64,000 nt of DNA from Thamnaconus septentrionalis (Eukaryota > Chordata > Actinopteri > Tetraodontiformes > Monacanthidae): NCBI GenBank assembly GCA_009823395.1, contig CM020501.1, forward strand, positions 22,516,861 through 22,580,860. The letters are read 5' to 3'. Position 1 is the first letter of the stretch; each line of letters begins with the position of its first letter. The notes under the pieces were generated by a model. It was not told the origin of the DNA and made no database searches. It worked only from the letters and a program-made list of their open reading frames with translations. Below are positions 1 to 14,210 of this stretch, piece after piece. A program made the translations under genes and the position numbers.

Positions 1-1140
1 TTTTTTGCAAGGCTGAAATGTTGCATGACACGAATGCAAGAAGAGTCATCAAATAGAATTTATCCACTTGACCATCTAATTGTCTAAAATAAGACACTGA
101 TGGCGTTCAAAGTTCTAAAATCAGGTCAAATACAATAAAAAGATAATGGTGATCAATGATGACAAAGTCAATTACTCAATAATTATTTCTACTATTTTTT
201 GTGCTGCTTGCAGCCTGCAAAGCCTCTGAAATAATACACGTTGTGCAGCAGTCTTTGCCGCTCCCTTCTGGCTGTTGGCCTGAAATATAAGCAGCAGGAA
301 CAGGAACACACATCATTTCTGCACCCGCCTGCCTCATTTTGTCACCTTGTTGCCTCTTCAGCCTCACAGCCAGTTAATCAGTCTATCCTTGCTGGCTTAT
401 GTTGGCACTGACAGGCTCACACACACACACACACACATCCATACTGCTGATATGTAAGACTGCAATAATGACCGGTTCACCACCTGCGGTGATGATGTTA
501 TTTGTCAGAACAGAAGGTAATTCAGACCTTTGGCTCCATTCGGGACTCGACTTGGCAACTCTCACACTCAGTTGCACCGACAACTTTATTACACACTCTG
601 TGGTGTGAGTCTGTTAGAGGTGTGAATCCTGTGTGGGCGAAGGATCAACTCCGCTCCGCCATGCAAAAAAAAAAAAAAGACAACCCCCCCCCCCCACACA
701 CACACACACACACACACACACATTAGTGTCCTGTTGACAGAGTTGATCGCCGTCTCAAACAGTGATGGAGATTAAGATTGCTCTAAAAATCATTTTAAGA
801 TTAACGGGGTATAACGTCAACAACATCTTGGCTGCTATTTTAATATGATCTTGACCCGTTACCAGGCACATGTATCGTGTTTCTGGACGCTGCCTGCTCA
901 GCATATTCTCTCGCTCCCTGATAATATTTAAAGAGGGCCGACAAATCATTGCAGCGAGCACAACAGCAACAGTGTTGCAACTGCGTACATGACATTTAAG
1001 GAAACGATGGAAACGTTTGTATTTTCTTTCAGAACATGGAAAGTGATCCAAGCTTATGTGTAAAGTGGCCTTCTTAGGGATGCAACTACAGTGCAACCAG
1101 GCCCTAAAAAAATCCCTCTAGCCGAACTATTCCTTTAAAT
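1..1140. other. Intergenic, no gene seen
   Basis: I see no convincing exon on either strand. The stretch holds short CA runs near 419-438 and 697-722, a poly-A tract at 666-678 and otherwise AT-rich non-coding sequence. Short open frames here lack splice signals or recognisable protein content. Confidence 0.6.
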
Positions 1141-1660
1141 GTTACAGCCGAGATAGCAGGTCGTCGACGTTGGTCATGCAAATTGCCGACGTTAGTTTAC
1201 AAAACGGTTAAATTGAGGTCTAAATCGTCGGAGTGCGTGTTTGAGGACGACAGGAGGCAGCATTCCGCGCTGTGCTCTCCGGTGCCACTGAGCGGAAGCA
1301 CAGAAGAAGAAGGAGTAGGCGGACGGTCCTGATTCAATGGCGTACACCTTTTCTTCGCCGTAGCTCAAAGCGTAAAGACTTCTGGCCGAGAGGGGAAAAG
1401 ACAGTACACTCCCGGTCAGCTCTCTGACACAGGTATTCATTTGCTTTCAGCACGGACTCGGAAATGTTCCGCGAATGTGACGCGGCGAAAGTGTTTATCT
1501 ACATTCACGTAGCTAAACGCTAACGTTAGCCCCGGGGTTTGTGAAGGCATCGAGAAATTGCCAGTTTTTGAGTGCGTTTCCCATCACGGGAGCAAACTTT
1601 TAAGCCTTCAACTCTTTTAATCTGCCTTTTTTGAACGGTTATGTTTGCATGTTAGTCGTC
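1140..1660 (+). promoter_or_regulatory. Probable promoter and first-exon region of znf638
   Basis: This is the first stretch rich in CpG dinucleotides after AT-rich DNA, with CG-containing words around 1160-1290 and 1470-1545. It lies upstream of the znf638 coding exons and on the side where their transcript must start. I cannot place a transcription start or the first splice donor from sequence alone, so the assignment is by position and base composition. Confidence 0.35.
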
Positions 1661-1796
1661 AGCTAACGCAATTGCTGCGTGGTTCCGCCCGACTTGATGC
1701 TGTTCTGGCCTGGATTCCACCAGCATCCTTTCCATACGTAGCTATTCACATCACCAAAGATGCGTTTTTCTTCTCCCCGAGGCATACAGTACATGT

Positions 1797-1800
<4 letters not shown>

Positions 1801-1870
<70 letters not shown>
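1801..1870. repeat. (GT)n microsatellite
   Basis: An uninterrupted GT dinucleotide tract of about 65 bases in the presumed first intron of znf638. Confidence 0.95.
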
Positions 1871-3396
1871 CAATTTAAAGGTCATACACCAATTGAATAC
1901 ACACATTTTCACGGATCACAAGAGCACAGAAACAATCCTTTTCGAGTTCTGGTTTATAGTACATATCTTTATGTCACTCACACTTACTACAACTATGAAA
2001 CTCCTGTAACTATACGGAATGCCACGCAAACGGGATGTGCAGAAGCTGCAGCGAATCCCAAAGTGCTGCTGTTCAGATGTGTTTGGAGACTCATACTACA
2101 TTTGCAAAGGTTGTTTTCCCTAAATGCATTATCAGTAACTTGCTCTGCCGCCCTGCAATACTGTCTATTTACTCAAATGTCATGGTTGGCTCTCAGTATT
2201 GCTGATTTTGTTTTTGTTTTTCAAAATCACAAACCACGTTGGTACATTTTTATGCAGATAAAATACATGTGTTGCTTAAGTCTGGGTTTTTATCGAATTT
2301 CAACTGTTGAGATTGATTTTTTTATTTTTTATTCTAATAGTTATACTTTCACTCTGTTTGCATGCTCTGGCATGTGTCTTTTAATAGCTTTGAAAGAAAA
2401 GAGAACATTTTTGACATGCTACATTTTTTTGGCAAGGCTGTACGAGAACTATAAGGATCAACAGCGATCTTTGTCTGAGTTGCTTTGGTGACTAATTCAT
2501 ACTTGATGCTAGTGGCTGGAAACATTAAGAACAGTTGCACATTTGTGTATTTCAAGAAAGGTTTGTTACATGACGGCCTTGAGCGTAGAGTGCTATCACT
2601 TTTAAAGACGCATCTATGTTGATTCTCTCAATTGAACCAATTGAACTCAATTGTCTGGCCGCCTACAACTCAGCACTGTCTGTGTTCCGGTGGCAGTCAA
2701 ACGTCCCGAAGCTGTAAGATTAGTTGCATAAATTAAACTTAGAAAAGTTGCCGTCTCTGGCTTCCTTCCACCTCGTGGAGAAGTCATCGACACTGGAGAC
2801 CATGGTCGTTTTGTTGGTGGTGTTTGCTGTGTCAGCATCAGCACTGACAGTTCCACAAGTCCAGCTTGACTACAGCGTGTGAGGTTGTGTCTTTCGTTGC
2901 TCGACTTGGATGCGGATGAAAGAGGGTTCTCATCGGGGTTCTCATACTTTCCTCCTTTGTTATTTCAAGGTCACTGTTGACTGAAGATGGCTTAAAATGA
3001 AATAATTTCCTCTTCTTTATTAATGCACAAGGTGTTTACAAAGGGCTTAGTAGCGAAGTGTGTTCAGAAGTCTCATCTAGAGGAAGTTTAGGGGAGATAT
3101 TTTAGCAAGAAGTACTTGTAAAATGTCCATGTTACATTTTTCCAGATTAAATGTACCGCTGCTTTTCATTAGTGTTAGTATTTATGATTAGTGTTGCTTG
3201 TTTGTTTGTCGTAGAGGAAACATTCCTAAGCCCTGAGCACTATCTTTGTTGCTTTAAGACCCTCAAGCGCAACAAGTGGTTTGCCAGGTTTTGGACCAGG
3301 TTTCATCTCAGGGCTGCGTGTGACCCAAGAATTAAAAAAGCAAAAAGAAAGCGGTTGTAAATCTGTAACAGTATATTTCTGCTCTCCACCTCACAG

Positions 3397-6300
3397 CTTT
3401 GCTGTGCACAGAGACAGTATTTCACACCTTGCTCCTGCCCTTGTTCTGGAGCCGAGTGCATCGTTCTCTGTCGCAAACGGAACCAGAGGGACCCATTTCG
3501 CATTTGGATCCGTGGCTGGTGCTGCCGCTGCCGTCACAGCCCTTCGACTGGCTCAGATTGAGACTCAGGCTCAGATTGCCCTCCAGCAGCTTGTGACTCT
3601 TGCAACCATCGCAGCTGGCAACCAGTGTCACAACACAGCAGCACTTTTTCCTCCTCACCTGGCGCTCCTGGCTCTCAACAGACAGCGGCTGTCAGCTGTT
3701 GCATTTAATGTGGAAGGGCACTGCAAAACTTACAGAAATACCGAAGCGTGTCTCTCGGGTACCATGTACCATCATCGCCCCCAGCAGCAGGGGTCACAGC
3801 CCTTCGCTAATGGACCCAGACCACCCCACCACCAACATCAGAATCTCCCTGGTTCTGCTGTAATGTCACAGGGAATGGATTTTCCATTCCATCGTCCCAC
3901 ACAGCTCCCGGATGAACTGGAGTCTGCACTGGCCATCCGTGGTACTCGGGACATGGACCACCGCCTCGTGGAACAAATGAACCGGCCGACCCAACACCAG
4001 AACCAATGCTCGGTCTCTGGGAATGGTCAGCGTGGGAGCTTTGGCTCTGACCTGGTACCGCTCACCTCTGATAATGTGCCTGGTCTCCAGCAAGGAGTTG
4101 ACTGGTCAAGTTACCAAAATGCAACAGAACCATTTTCAAGTTCTCACCCCGGCACTGGCCACCAACCCCAGCGACTCCACGGGCCTCCACAGCAGTCCAA
4201 GGGTAGCCACGCTGGAACTCGCATCCCAAACTGGTCTGGCCCCGTCTCTGACTCGCCAGCCAGACATCTGCATGGTGGTGGAGGAGATGGGCAGGGTTCG
4301 TACACAGCAGAGAGCGCAGGGAGCATCTTGGCTAGTTTTGGACTCTCAAACGAGGACCTGGAAGTACTGAGTCACTACCCCGATGATCAGTTAACCCCTG
4401 ACACTTTACCGTTCATTCTCCGTGACATTCAGATCAACAAGACAAACATCCAGAAGGTACCACCTAACGCACCTGCTCCTTCCTCTTCTTCTTCGTCGTT
4501 CTCGCGCAATATTCCGGATTTGCAACTGCATCCTTCCTGCTCATCACCCATGCCAAGTTCTCGGCCTCCAGATGTGCCAAGTCTTCTCACCGTCACGCAG
4601 ACTGCAGGTAAAGTCATCGACTATGGTCACGCCAGCCGAGCAAAGGAGGAAAATAACACCAGAGAGACTTTCAAAAGAGAACCGCTCTCAGGCGAAAGGA
4701 CGGTTAAAATGTACGCAAGTTCAACACCGCCCCCTCAGAACGTTCCAAGAGTGGACAAGGTTGAGCGGCACCAGCTTCCCTTGGCCCGCACCGAAGCAAG
4801 CAGGCATGGGGACCGGGACTATCGCAGAGCAAACGATGATCATCGCAAGAGCCATCGCTCGCCTCCAAGAGAATTTTCGCCGTTGTCAAAACATCGTAAT
4901 ATTGACCGGGACTACAGGCGCGAAGGACCAAAACCGCGAATCTCGCCTGACACCGAGAGCGAGACCTCTTCAAGACGGTCTCTGTCCTCCTCATCTGGTT
5001 CAAAACAACTGCGCAGCTCCAGCAAGAAGTTGCCTACCGCCACCATGATAAGTGATTTCTCAGCTGCGGTTCCAAAGGTGTATCCCCATACCTGCTCCTT
5101 GTGCCACATAGAGTGTAATCAGGAAAAGGTGAGTGCCAACATGCCCCGGTATCGCTGTCTACAGGGAATACCTTTCCCGTGCTCAACTTAGACCATTAGT
5201 AAACCTTTTTCATCATCCAGTTGTCCAAGGTAGTGACCTAAATTCTAATAGTGTTGGCACATTCAAGCTGTAAACGGTTCACCCGTCCTGCTTTAACCAA
5301 AAACAAGTACCAAAACTCGTACTGTGCATTTAATTTAAATGTGGCATTAAGAGCAATATTCAATGAAGCATGTTTAAAAATTAAAAAAAAAACTAGTATC
5401 TGCTTAATAGGTATCATCAAATGACAACTGTGGTAAAGAGAGATTGGACCAGTGATGTAAAAAAAAAAAAAAATGCGTTCTTAAAAAAATCCCTATCTTT
5501 CGAGAATTAAAAGGCCTCTGGCTTATTTTTTCCCACTTCATGACTGTGATTATATTGTCACCCATTTTATCGGCGACTCTTTAACTTTTTATTTTGGGTT
5601 GTCTGATGCTGACTCTTTGTGCCGGTGTCTGATCAAAGCCACCTGCCCAGTGCATCAGTATCTGACTATCCAAAAACAATCCATTTGATGCAATTACACC
5701 CACAGGTTTTTTTTTTTGTGGGTTCCTAGGAATCAAGTTAAGTGGCAATTTTGTGGAGAATTGGCTGCTAAAAGCAAACATAACATTTAAGGCAATGTAA
5801 AATAAGCAGACGTTCAACAATAAAAATGTGTTGGATCATAAATGATTATACAGGGTGATTTTCAGAGAAGACCAGTTCTTTGACCTTGTGAACAGGAAGT
5901 GATTTTGGTGTGTTTCTTTACAAAGTCAATGTAGGAATCTTGTGTATTTTCCTAAGGGTCACTAAAATGGTGTTAAATTCTACTTAAAGGAGGTTGTGAG
6001 GAGCTAGTAACCAGTATGCCCTGCAACTGTAATCTTGTACAAGGTTTATGGGTTCTTCCACCAGTGAACCTCCTTGATTTATGAACATTAAGAACAGCAA
6101 AAATGGTAGTTGGATCAATTTAATTTTGATGAGGATAACAAGAAATTCTTGGACTACAGGGTGTGAGAAGTGACTTGACCCTTGTGGTACATGTCTGAGA
6201 ACTGAGCTGCATTTGTGACTGCAGCAATACTGGCTACATAGCTCATATTGGTAAATGCAGGTGATCTTATTCTTCAGATTTCTGACCATATAGTTTGAAT

Positions 6301-9300
6301 GTAAATAAACTACGGTTAAATACACACTGTGTAGGAAGCAAAAAAATATATGTACTCCCGTTGACTGTGCAGCCAAACGAGCTTCTCTCAGGGTACCTAC
6401 TACATCCTTTCCTGGAGATAAAAGCTCCACTGTTGGAACTCTTCTTCCGTTACCGTTTAGATGCGTCTGGCCTAATCTCATACCCTTTCTCTCCCTTTTG
6501 TTTTTTTTTTTTCTTCAGGACTGGGTTGACCACATTAACACCGTCAACCATACTGCCTGCCTGCCGAGACCTGCGCAACAAGTAAGGAACTGGTGCAAAC
6601 CTCAGTTCCCCTCTAGATGTAACCAATTCCTCGCTTTCCATTCTTTAGACAGAAATAAAATAATGTAAGAATCCAATCTTTAAGACAAAAGTTAAAGGGA
6701 AGGTGACGATGAAACGCTGCCATGTGCTTCTGCAGGTACCCCGACTGGAAACCTGATCTGTCGAGGTCAGTTGGATAGTCTTTGAACCCAGCTTTCAGAT
6801 GGATGCAGTGGCCCCTGGCTGCCGTTTCTCAGCCTGATTCTTCTTCTGTTTACCGACCTTGATCCAGTCGGAGTGGACGATATGACACCCGGAGCCACTT
6901 GGACCCCAAGGATGGTTCTCCGTCCAGGCCTGCGTCTCGGCCCGTCTCCAGATCCCAGTCCCCGAGTTCTCCTCACAGCAGCCGCAGGCCAGAGCCCCAC
7001 CCACGAGGGAGGCCTTATTCTCCACCACACCACCATCATCACTACCACCATCACAAAGGTGGGGATCACCCTCTCGCTCTCAATCCCACGACCAGCTCAG
7101 CGCTCTAGTGGTAGATTGTCCACCGTTGTGACTTGGAGGTTGTGTGTTCGATTCCCAACCGGGTCAAAAGACCACCAAAGACTACCATTGCTTTGGTACC
7201 CAATCGTACCCAATGGACAAATCTCAAATCTACCAATCTATCGACAAATCCAGGGATGCTCCCGATTCTTGCTGAGATGGAAACGATAGGACGACCAGAC
7301 CTGGTTTTAGTTAAACTAATTCATATCTGTGTTGCTCCGGTTTCTCGCCAAACAGGAAGTTCCTCTCGCGACACCGCCAAGCGCTCTTACGACCATTCGT
7401 CCAAGTCCTCTTCTGATGCGAGCCGACATCCGTCAAAGGCAAGTCATGGGTCCAAACCGGCGGCAGAGGCGCTTTCACAGACCCCCGCCAAACCGCCCAA
7501 GAGTGGGACGAAGCCTGGAGCCAAGGTGGCCAAGACTGGCAGCGCCAAAACTACAGAAGCAGTGGGTGACCTTTCAAACTCAGTTCAAACTGTAAAGATG
7601 GTTTAAAGATCAAATCAATTGTGATCCGTTTAAAGGATTCAAATGTGTTGGTACACATCGACAGTTGACCAGCTTGACTCTGAACTAACCCCACCGGCTG
7701 CCGGTTTTCCAGTCTGCCAAGCCTCCACCGGCCAAGAAGAAGAAGAAAGTCGTGCCCGTGGCCTCGCAGGACTCGTCGTCGTTTGCAGACCGCCTGGTGT
7801 ATCTGACGGGAATCCCTACGGATGCGACGGAGCAGGAGGTCACAGCACTGGCCGGGTCCTTCGGCAAAATCAACAATGTGATCCTCATCCCCTGCTCGGA
7901 GGCGGAGGACGGCAAGCAGGAGGGCCAGCAGGTGCGCGTTTCACAAGACTGCGTTATTCTTATTGGTTTGACTGGTTGCAGGATACCGTGGCACAAACCA
8001 CCGTCACAAACCAAGACTCTGTTTCCAGGCCTCTGTGTGCATGATGAGGACCGAAGACGCTCAGGCCCTGGCCAACTCCACCAGCCTGTCCATCAGAGAG
8101 CTGCCAATCACTGCCTCCGTTGCCAAGGTATGAAACCTTGGCTATCACTTCCCATTCAAACCATTTGCTAGACAAAAATCCTTTCAAAAGCCTAACAGTA
8201 TTTTGTTTTGTGTGTTTTTTTTAGCAGGAGGCGGGACCTTCGGCAGAGAATAACAGCAGGTGTGTGTCAATGACATTACTTCTCTCTTTTTTTTTTTTTT
8301 TTAATTAAAGTAAAAGTGCTATTAGCTATTGGCTACCCAACCTGGATGTCCCAGTGACTTGACCACTGCCCCACCTGCTCTGACTGAATTCCCCATGTTG
8401 TCTTTCTCATTCTGCCCCCTGCAGCAAACCTGCAGCTGAAGAAGACGCTGGTAGGACAACACAACAATATTACACTCTTCATTCTGTTTTCCTCCGCAGG
8501 TTAAATGTGTGTTTAATGTCTGGTCAGGCTGGAGCGTCCATGTTGTGCAAGTCTTCTAACTGTTCTGTCTTCTCTGTACTTTGTGCTCCTCTTCACCAGG
8601 GGCAACTGTACCTAAGACGCCTTCTAAGGTGCGTTCGGATTTTTCAATCCGGTTCAGTTCGTTTTTGTTGTTGTTACATCCAGTTTAATTCCTGAGTCTC
8701 TCTCTGCAGGAAGGCCTTGTGCTGATCTCTGGACTCCCTGAAAGTGGCTGGTCAGAGAGTGACATCGTCACTCTGGTGGAGCCCTTCGGGACGGCGTCTG
8801 TCGTCACCATGGCAGCACAACTGGGAAAGGTAAGACCGTCCGGAAAACCAATGATGTCCATTCAAGATAAATGCTGTTGATGTTTTTTATCTAGAAAAGA
8901 ACATGTCATGATGTGACATCATATTTGCGCTCTAATAATAATTGTATGTTTTTGCTGTTTACAATAGGGATGGAAATTGTTGATAAATTCATTAATCGTT
9001 AGTTGATTGACCTTATTGATCGATTAACGATTAATTGACAAGTGGCGATTTTTCCTGAGAACCTAAATTTCACAATGAAAAATGTGTAAGGAACACATTA
9101 TTTAACCCTTCAATAATTTTGAGTGTCCAATGTGACCAATTTTTACATTGGAGAACAGTAAACACACCCTAAACATTTATCCTCTGACTTTAAGTTGACT
9201 TGTAATGGGTCACAGTTCCACTTTTTTTTTTTTAAGTTATTTAAAAGTATACACCACACCATTTAACAAAAAAAAAAAGTGTAAAAAAATTTCAATTAAT

Positions 9301-12300
9301 TGCGACTAATTTAATTTAATCGATTAAATTCTAAATCGACAATTAATCGATAATTGATTAGTTGTTAACATCCCTTGTTTATGCTGCATTTCGCCCCTTG
9401 TCGTTCCTTCTGTTCACCTGTGTGTGGTGCCGTTTCCTGCCTCTCAGGTCCTAGTGACGGTGCTGGGCGTGGACATTGCCGAGGAGATGGTGAAGGTCAA
9501 TAACTTCATGCCGTTGAAGATGGGAGACAAAGAGCTGGTGATGACGCAGGTCAAGCAGCCCGTCGGCCTCGGCACTCCGGTACGAGTCCACATCGTCCTC
9601 ACCGCTCGAGTCCTTTACTGGGTTTCACTCTAGAGGGGAAACTGAGCTGAGTAAACTGCATTTAGAAACCTCATGACGCTGACATCACTAGATGTAACTA
9701 AAAGCCACCAACCTGATTGTCTCATATTACAAAGTTCAAGAAAATTCCAATTTTTCATTCACACAGCATTGGCAGCCTTGAGGCCGGACAAGTTTTTATT
9801 TCTATTTGTTGAATTGCCGTCTTTGTTAAACCACTGATTAAAAACGACAAACTCTCAACACAGGTGGCGCTCTACAACCTCCTGATTGGATCAGCCAATC
9901 TTCCCGTGAGTATTTATCTCCCTTGATGTGCTGTTTTGCACGCTTCTGACATTACGTTATAATGATGTTATACAGCTTGAGATGCTTATCCAGAAAATCA
10001 ATTGCTGCTTCTTTTAATTAATTAATTGAATTGATTAATTATTTTTTTTATTTCTTTCATTTAGTTAAAACAAAACAATTAGACTCTCACACAAACATTC
10101 CAAACTCCTGAATGAAGGGGACCAGAAAGAAGAATAATCTTATAATCTTATATCCTCTGCCCCTTTGCTCAAAGAAATACATTCTTTTAATGTCTTTTAT
10201 GCCATGTGATGGTTGGACTCTGTGGCGCCAGTTTATGGTTCTATCACTAAAATGTTGTTGTCTTCCAAGTGACTAAAGGCGTGTCTTCTTTCTCTCTTGA
10301 ATTGCGCCCCCCACAGGAGAACTTCTCCCCGGTCAGCTGGAACACCCTGCTGGTCATCCAAAACGTTCCCGACACGCCGACCGGCTCCTCCGAGGTCCAG
10401 AAGCTGGTGGGCCGGTTTGGCACCGTCATCAAGACTTTGGTGCTCAACGGCATGGTGAGACCCGCTCCTCTGATGCTCCGAGCCCCCCCACGACTGGTGA
10501 CCGACCTCCTGTTACTTCCTGTCCCTCGCCTTGACTGCCGCCGCCTTCACTTCCTGCGCAGGTCATCTGCGAGATGGCGACGGCGGCCATGGCTCTGTCC
10601 GTCCACAAACGCTTCCAGACGTTTCCGTGCATCATTCACAACAACCCTCTGTTCTTCTCACGCAAGCCGGATCCCAAACCCAGCGCCCAGAGCAGAGTTG
10701 GGTCCGAGCACAAGGAGCCGCCGGAGGTCGGTAGCGGACGTCTCTGAAAATGGCAGCGTGATAAAGTTCATTTGTTTTGGGCTGTGGGGGACAAAAGAGC
10801 CTTTCCTGATCAGTCTACTCATATGACTGTGCATAGAGCCAGTCTTACTGTAGAACAGCAGCATTTTGGGTAACCACTGCAAGACTAGATCTTATTTTAA
10901 CCTCAACGGTCCACAATGACAAACTATCGCCTTAGTTATAAATGAACATTGAAGGGGCTAATTGTGCCGCTGGTTTTTGAGCCAGCTGGAGTTCTTTTTT
11001 TTAACATGTCATGTTGCTTTGCTGGACCAGACAATGATGCCGTACCCTCAGTGGGTGAGAACAAGAGCCTGAATCACCTGATTCCAGACTGAAGGTGTTG
11101 CATATTGAGCACATTTTCTGGTCATGGCAATACCTTGCCACATTCTTCCAGCAACACAATCAATATGGTCAGACCATGACAATTGCTCATCTTTAATAAA
11201 GCCAAGTAATCTAATTTTCCTGACCTTCTCTATGTGGATACCACACTTAAATAGATTTAAGCAGGAGTCCCTAGCGATCCTTCACCTGGTGCCAATAGCC
11301 ATGCACTCAGTCTTGGTGATGTTCAAGACTAAGTTGTTGCTAACTTCTTGCTGCTCGATGTGTCTTGGCGTGCCGGGCTTCTAGGACCTGAACACCACCA
11401 AGAGCAAAAGGTCACCGGTTGCGGACAAAGACAAGATGACACAGGAGAGCATCTCCGAAGCTCCGGCAGAACATCTGGAACAAGACGGAGCAGGACAGGC
11501 GGTGGTCGCGTCCAACTCTGCAGCTGCTGCTGCTGCTGCTGTTGCTGTGGTGGATGATCCAGCAGAGGAGGAAAACAAGGAGAGCGACTCCCAAAAACCA
11601 GCCGTTCTGCAAACCATGGAGAAGGAGGAGGAGGAGAAGGAGGAGCAGGAGGAGCCGCCGCAGCAGCAGGAAGAGGACTGCAGATCCAAGGAGGAGCCTG
11701 ATGAGTCGTCGGCTGCTGGAGAGTTGAAGGTGTCAGACTCAGTCGAGGCGGCTGCACCTGATCCCCCTCAGGTGAAACATCCAAGGGATGTTGTCTGCAG
11801 CGCCCTCCGCAGGTCAGCTGAGGTGTGTGTCCTCTCTTTCAGCAGGGAAACAAGGAGGAAGTGAAGGAGGAGGAGACCAGCACACCGCCTGATCAGTGCC
11901 AGGCAGCCGAGGCGGAGCAGAGCAGCAGGACGGGTGAGAAGAATGCAGAGCTGACGGAGGAGCATCTCCAGAAGAAGGAGGTACAGGAGGAGAGAGAGAG
12001 GGACAGGAGGAGCAAGGAGCGGAGGGAGAAGGAGGAGAGAGCCAGGAGGGAGCGAGAGAGGAGGGAGCAGGAGAGGAAGGAGCGGGCCAGGAGGGAGAGG
12101 AAGAGGCCGTACGAGGAGGAGAGCCGCTGCGCCCGCAAGAAGAGCTCCAGGAGGGAGGAGCTCCAGAGCAGGAAGGTGGGTGGAGGACAGCTGGAGGAGG
12201 AGATGGTGGGAGTTCGGGCATTGGGTCGCTTTTAACAGTAGCTGGAAGCTGAGAGGGAGAGAAAAAATCTGCTGGAGTCAGCGTGAATCCTAATTGGTTG

Positions 12301-14168
12301 AACTGTTTTTTTTTCTTTTTTCAATTTATTGAGGCCGTGTACATTCACCCTAAATACGAAACTCCCTATCAGGCAGCTGAATTGTCCATACCAGGCTTCC
12401 TTAGAAATGTGGCGGTTGCAAGATAGCAGCTAACTGGGAGCAAAACCCTTGATCTTTGCATGTTCTTGTATATCGTTCTATGGGTGGGAAAACCAAATGA
12501 CTTTTATTGTACTGCAAGTATACACCTGTATTATTGTATTTTTTGGCCGTATATTAAGCTTCTACCTATATATAAAGTCATTATTCAGGCCAAATTTGAC
12601 ACCGTTTTTGGACCTTTAATTGGTTATTGGTCACCTCATCTTTTTTCTCCAACAGAGGGAGGAGGAGGAGGAGGAGGAGCAGGAGGAGGAGTTCCCCTTC
12701 AACTTGAGTGACTTTGTGACAGTGGATGAGGTGGGAGATGTGACCGACCTCCCAGGCTCTCCTGGACCTGCTGCCTCTCCGCCGCTGCAGGAGGCCACGC
12801 CCTCTCCCGACCTCAGCCACACAAGCAAGGTAGACACCGACTTCCCCGTCTGAGTTCTTCTTCCACAAATTTTCCCAGCCGTGGGCTGAGAGGACATCTT
12901 CCTGCTTCCTGCTTCTAGGACACTGGAGTGGGAGTGGGGTGGGCAGCGACTCCCTCTGAGTCTGGAGGCGGGACGGCGCCACCCGCTGACACCCCGGAGG
13001 AGCTGCCGCCTGCAGATGCCATGGCCGCCGAGTCCAGCCACCCCCAGGAGGAAGTGCCAGAGACGGGTACTTCCTGTTGCCTGAACCTCCGTCTCCGGTT
13101 TGGCTTCAAGTCATTGTTGTTTATGATTGTCATCTGCAGCTGCTCTGGAATCCAGAACCTCAGAGACCCAGCAGGCTCCTGATCCAGCTCCTGATCCAGC
13201 TCCTGATCCGGCTCCTGATCCGGCTCCTGATCAAGCTCCTGATCCGGCTCCTGATCAAGCTCCTGATCAAGCTCCAGATTTAGTTCTTGATCCAGCTCTT
13301 GATTCAGTTCTTGGTCCAGCAGCTGATCCAGCAACAGATTCAGCTCTTGATTCGGTTCCTGAGCCGGCTCCTGATTCAGTCCGTGATCCTGCTCCTGTTC
13401 CGGCCCCTGGCCTCTCGCCCCCTAGTGAGGCCACTCGTGCAGCTCCAGAACAATCTGATGCAGCTTCAGGTGAAGTTCCATGTGGAGCCCCTACTGCAGC
13501 TGCTGGACTTCCTGCTCGAGCCCCTGAAGGAGCTCCCAGTGCATTTCCTGCCGGAGCCTCTAGTCGAGCTTCAGTCACAGCTCCATGCAGAGCCCCAGAT
13601 GGACCTTGTCGTAAAGAACCATCCCGAGTTCCTAGTGAAGTTCCTGCCAGGGGTCCAGATGGAGCTACTGGTCAAGCTGCCAGTGAAGCTCCTGGTGCCA
13701 CCAACTCTCACAGCGGTTCGTCATCAGAGCTGGAGAAGACCTCTAGGGGGCGCCACCCAACGGTAGCTCCCGCTCCGGAGACGGGTACGAATGGCTGCTA
13801 AAGGTCTGATGGTGGACACTTCCTGTTCGAGCTGATGGAGGTTTCTCTCACTCTCTCTCTCTCTCTCACACACAGTGAGGAAGGCGAAGGAGAAGGAGAC
13901 CCCGGCAGAGACTCCCACCTGCTCCCTGCCCCCCTACGACCCTCGCAAACCCGTCGGTAAGACAGCCGACGTCTTCATCCAGTACCATTCAACCACTGGT
14001 GTGACTGGTCCGCAGGCAAAAAGGCTGGGCTCTTTCGTTTACACAGGTTTGGACTTGTTGGTGCCAAAGACGGGTTTCTTCTGCAAGGCCTGCAACAGGT
14101 TCTTCTGTGGAGCCAAACAGGCTGAGATCAACCACTGCAAGACCCTCAAGCACTACGAAAACCTCCAG

Positions 14169-14210
<42 letters not shown>

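Noticed and set aside
12915..13334. Minus-strand frame of repeated LDQEPDQE
   Set aside because: Reverse reading of the 12-bp repeat in the znf638 exon.
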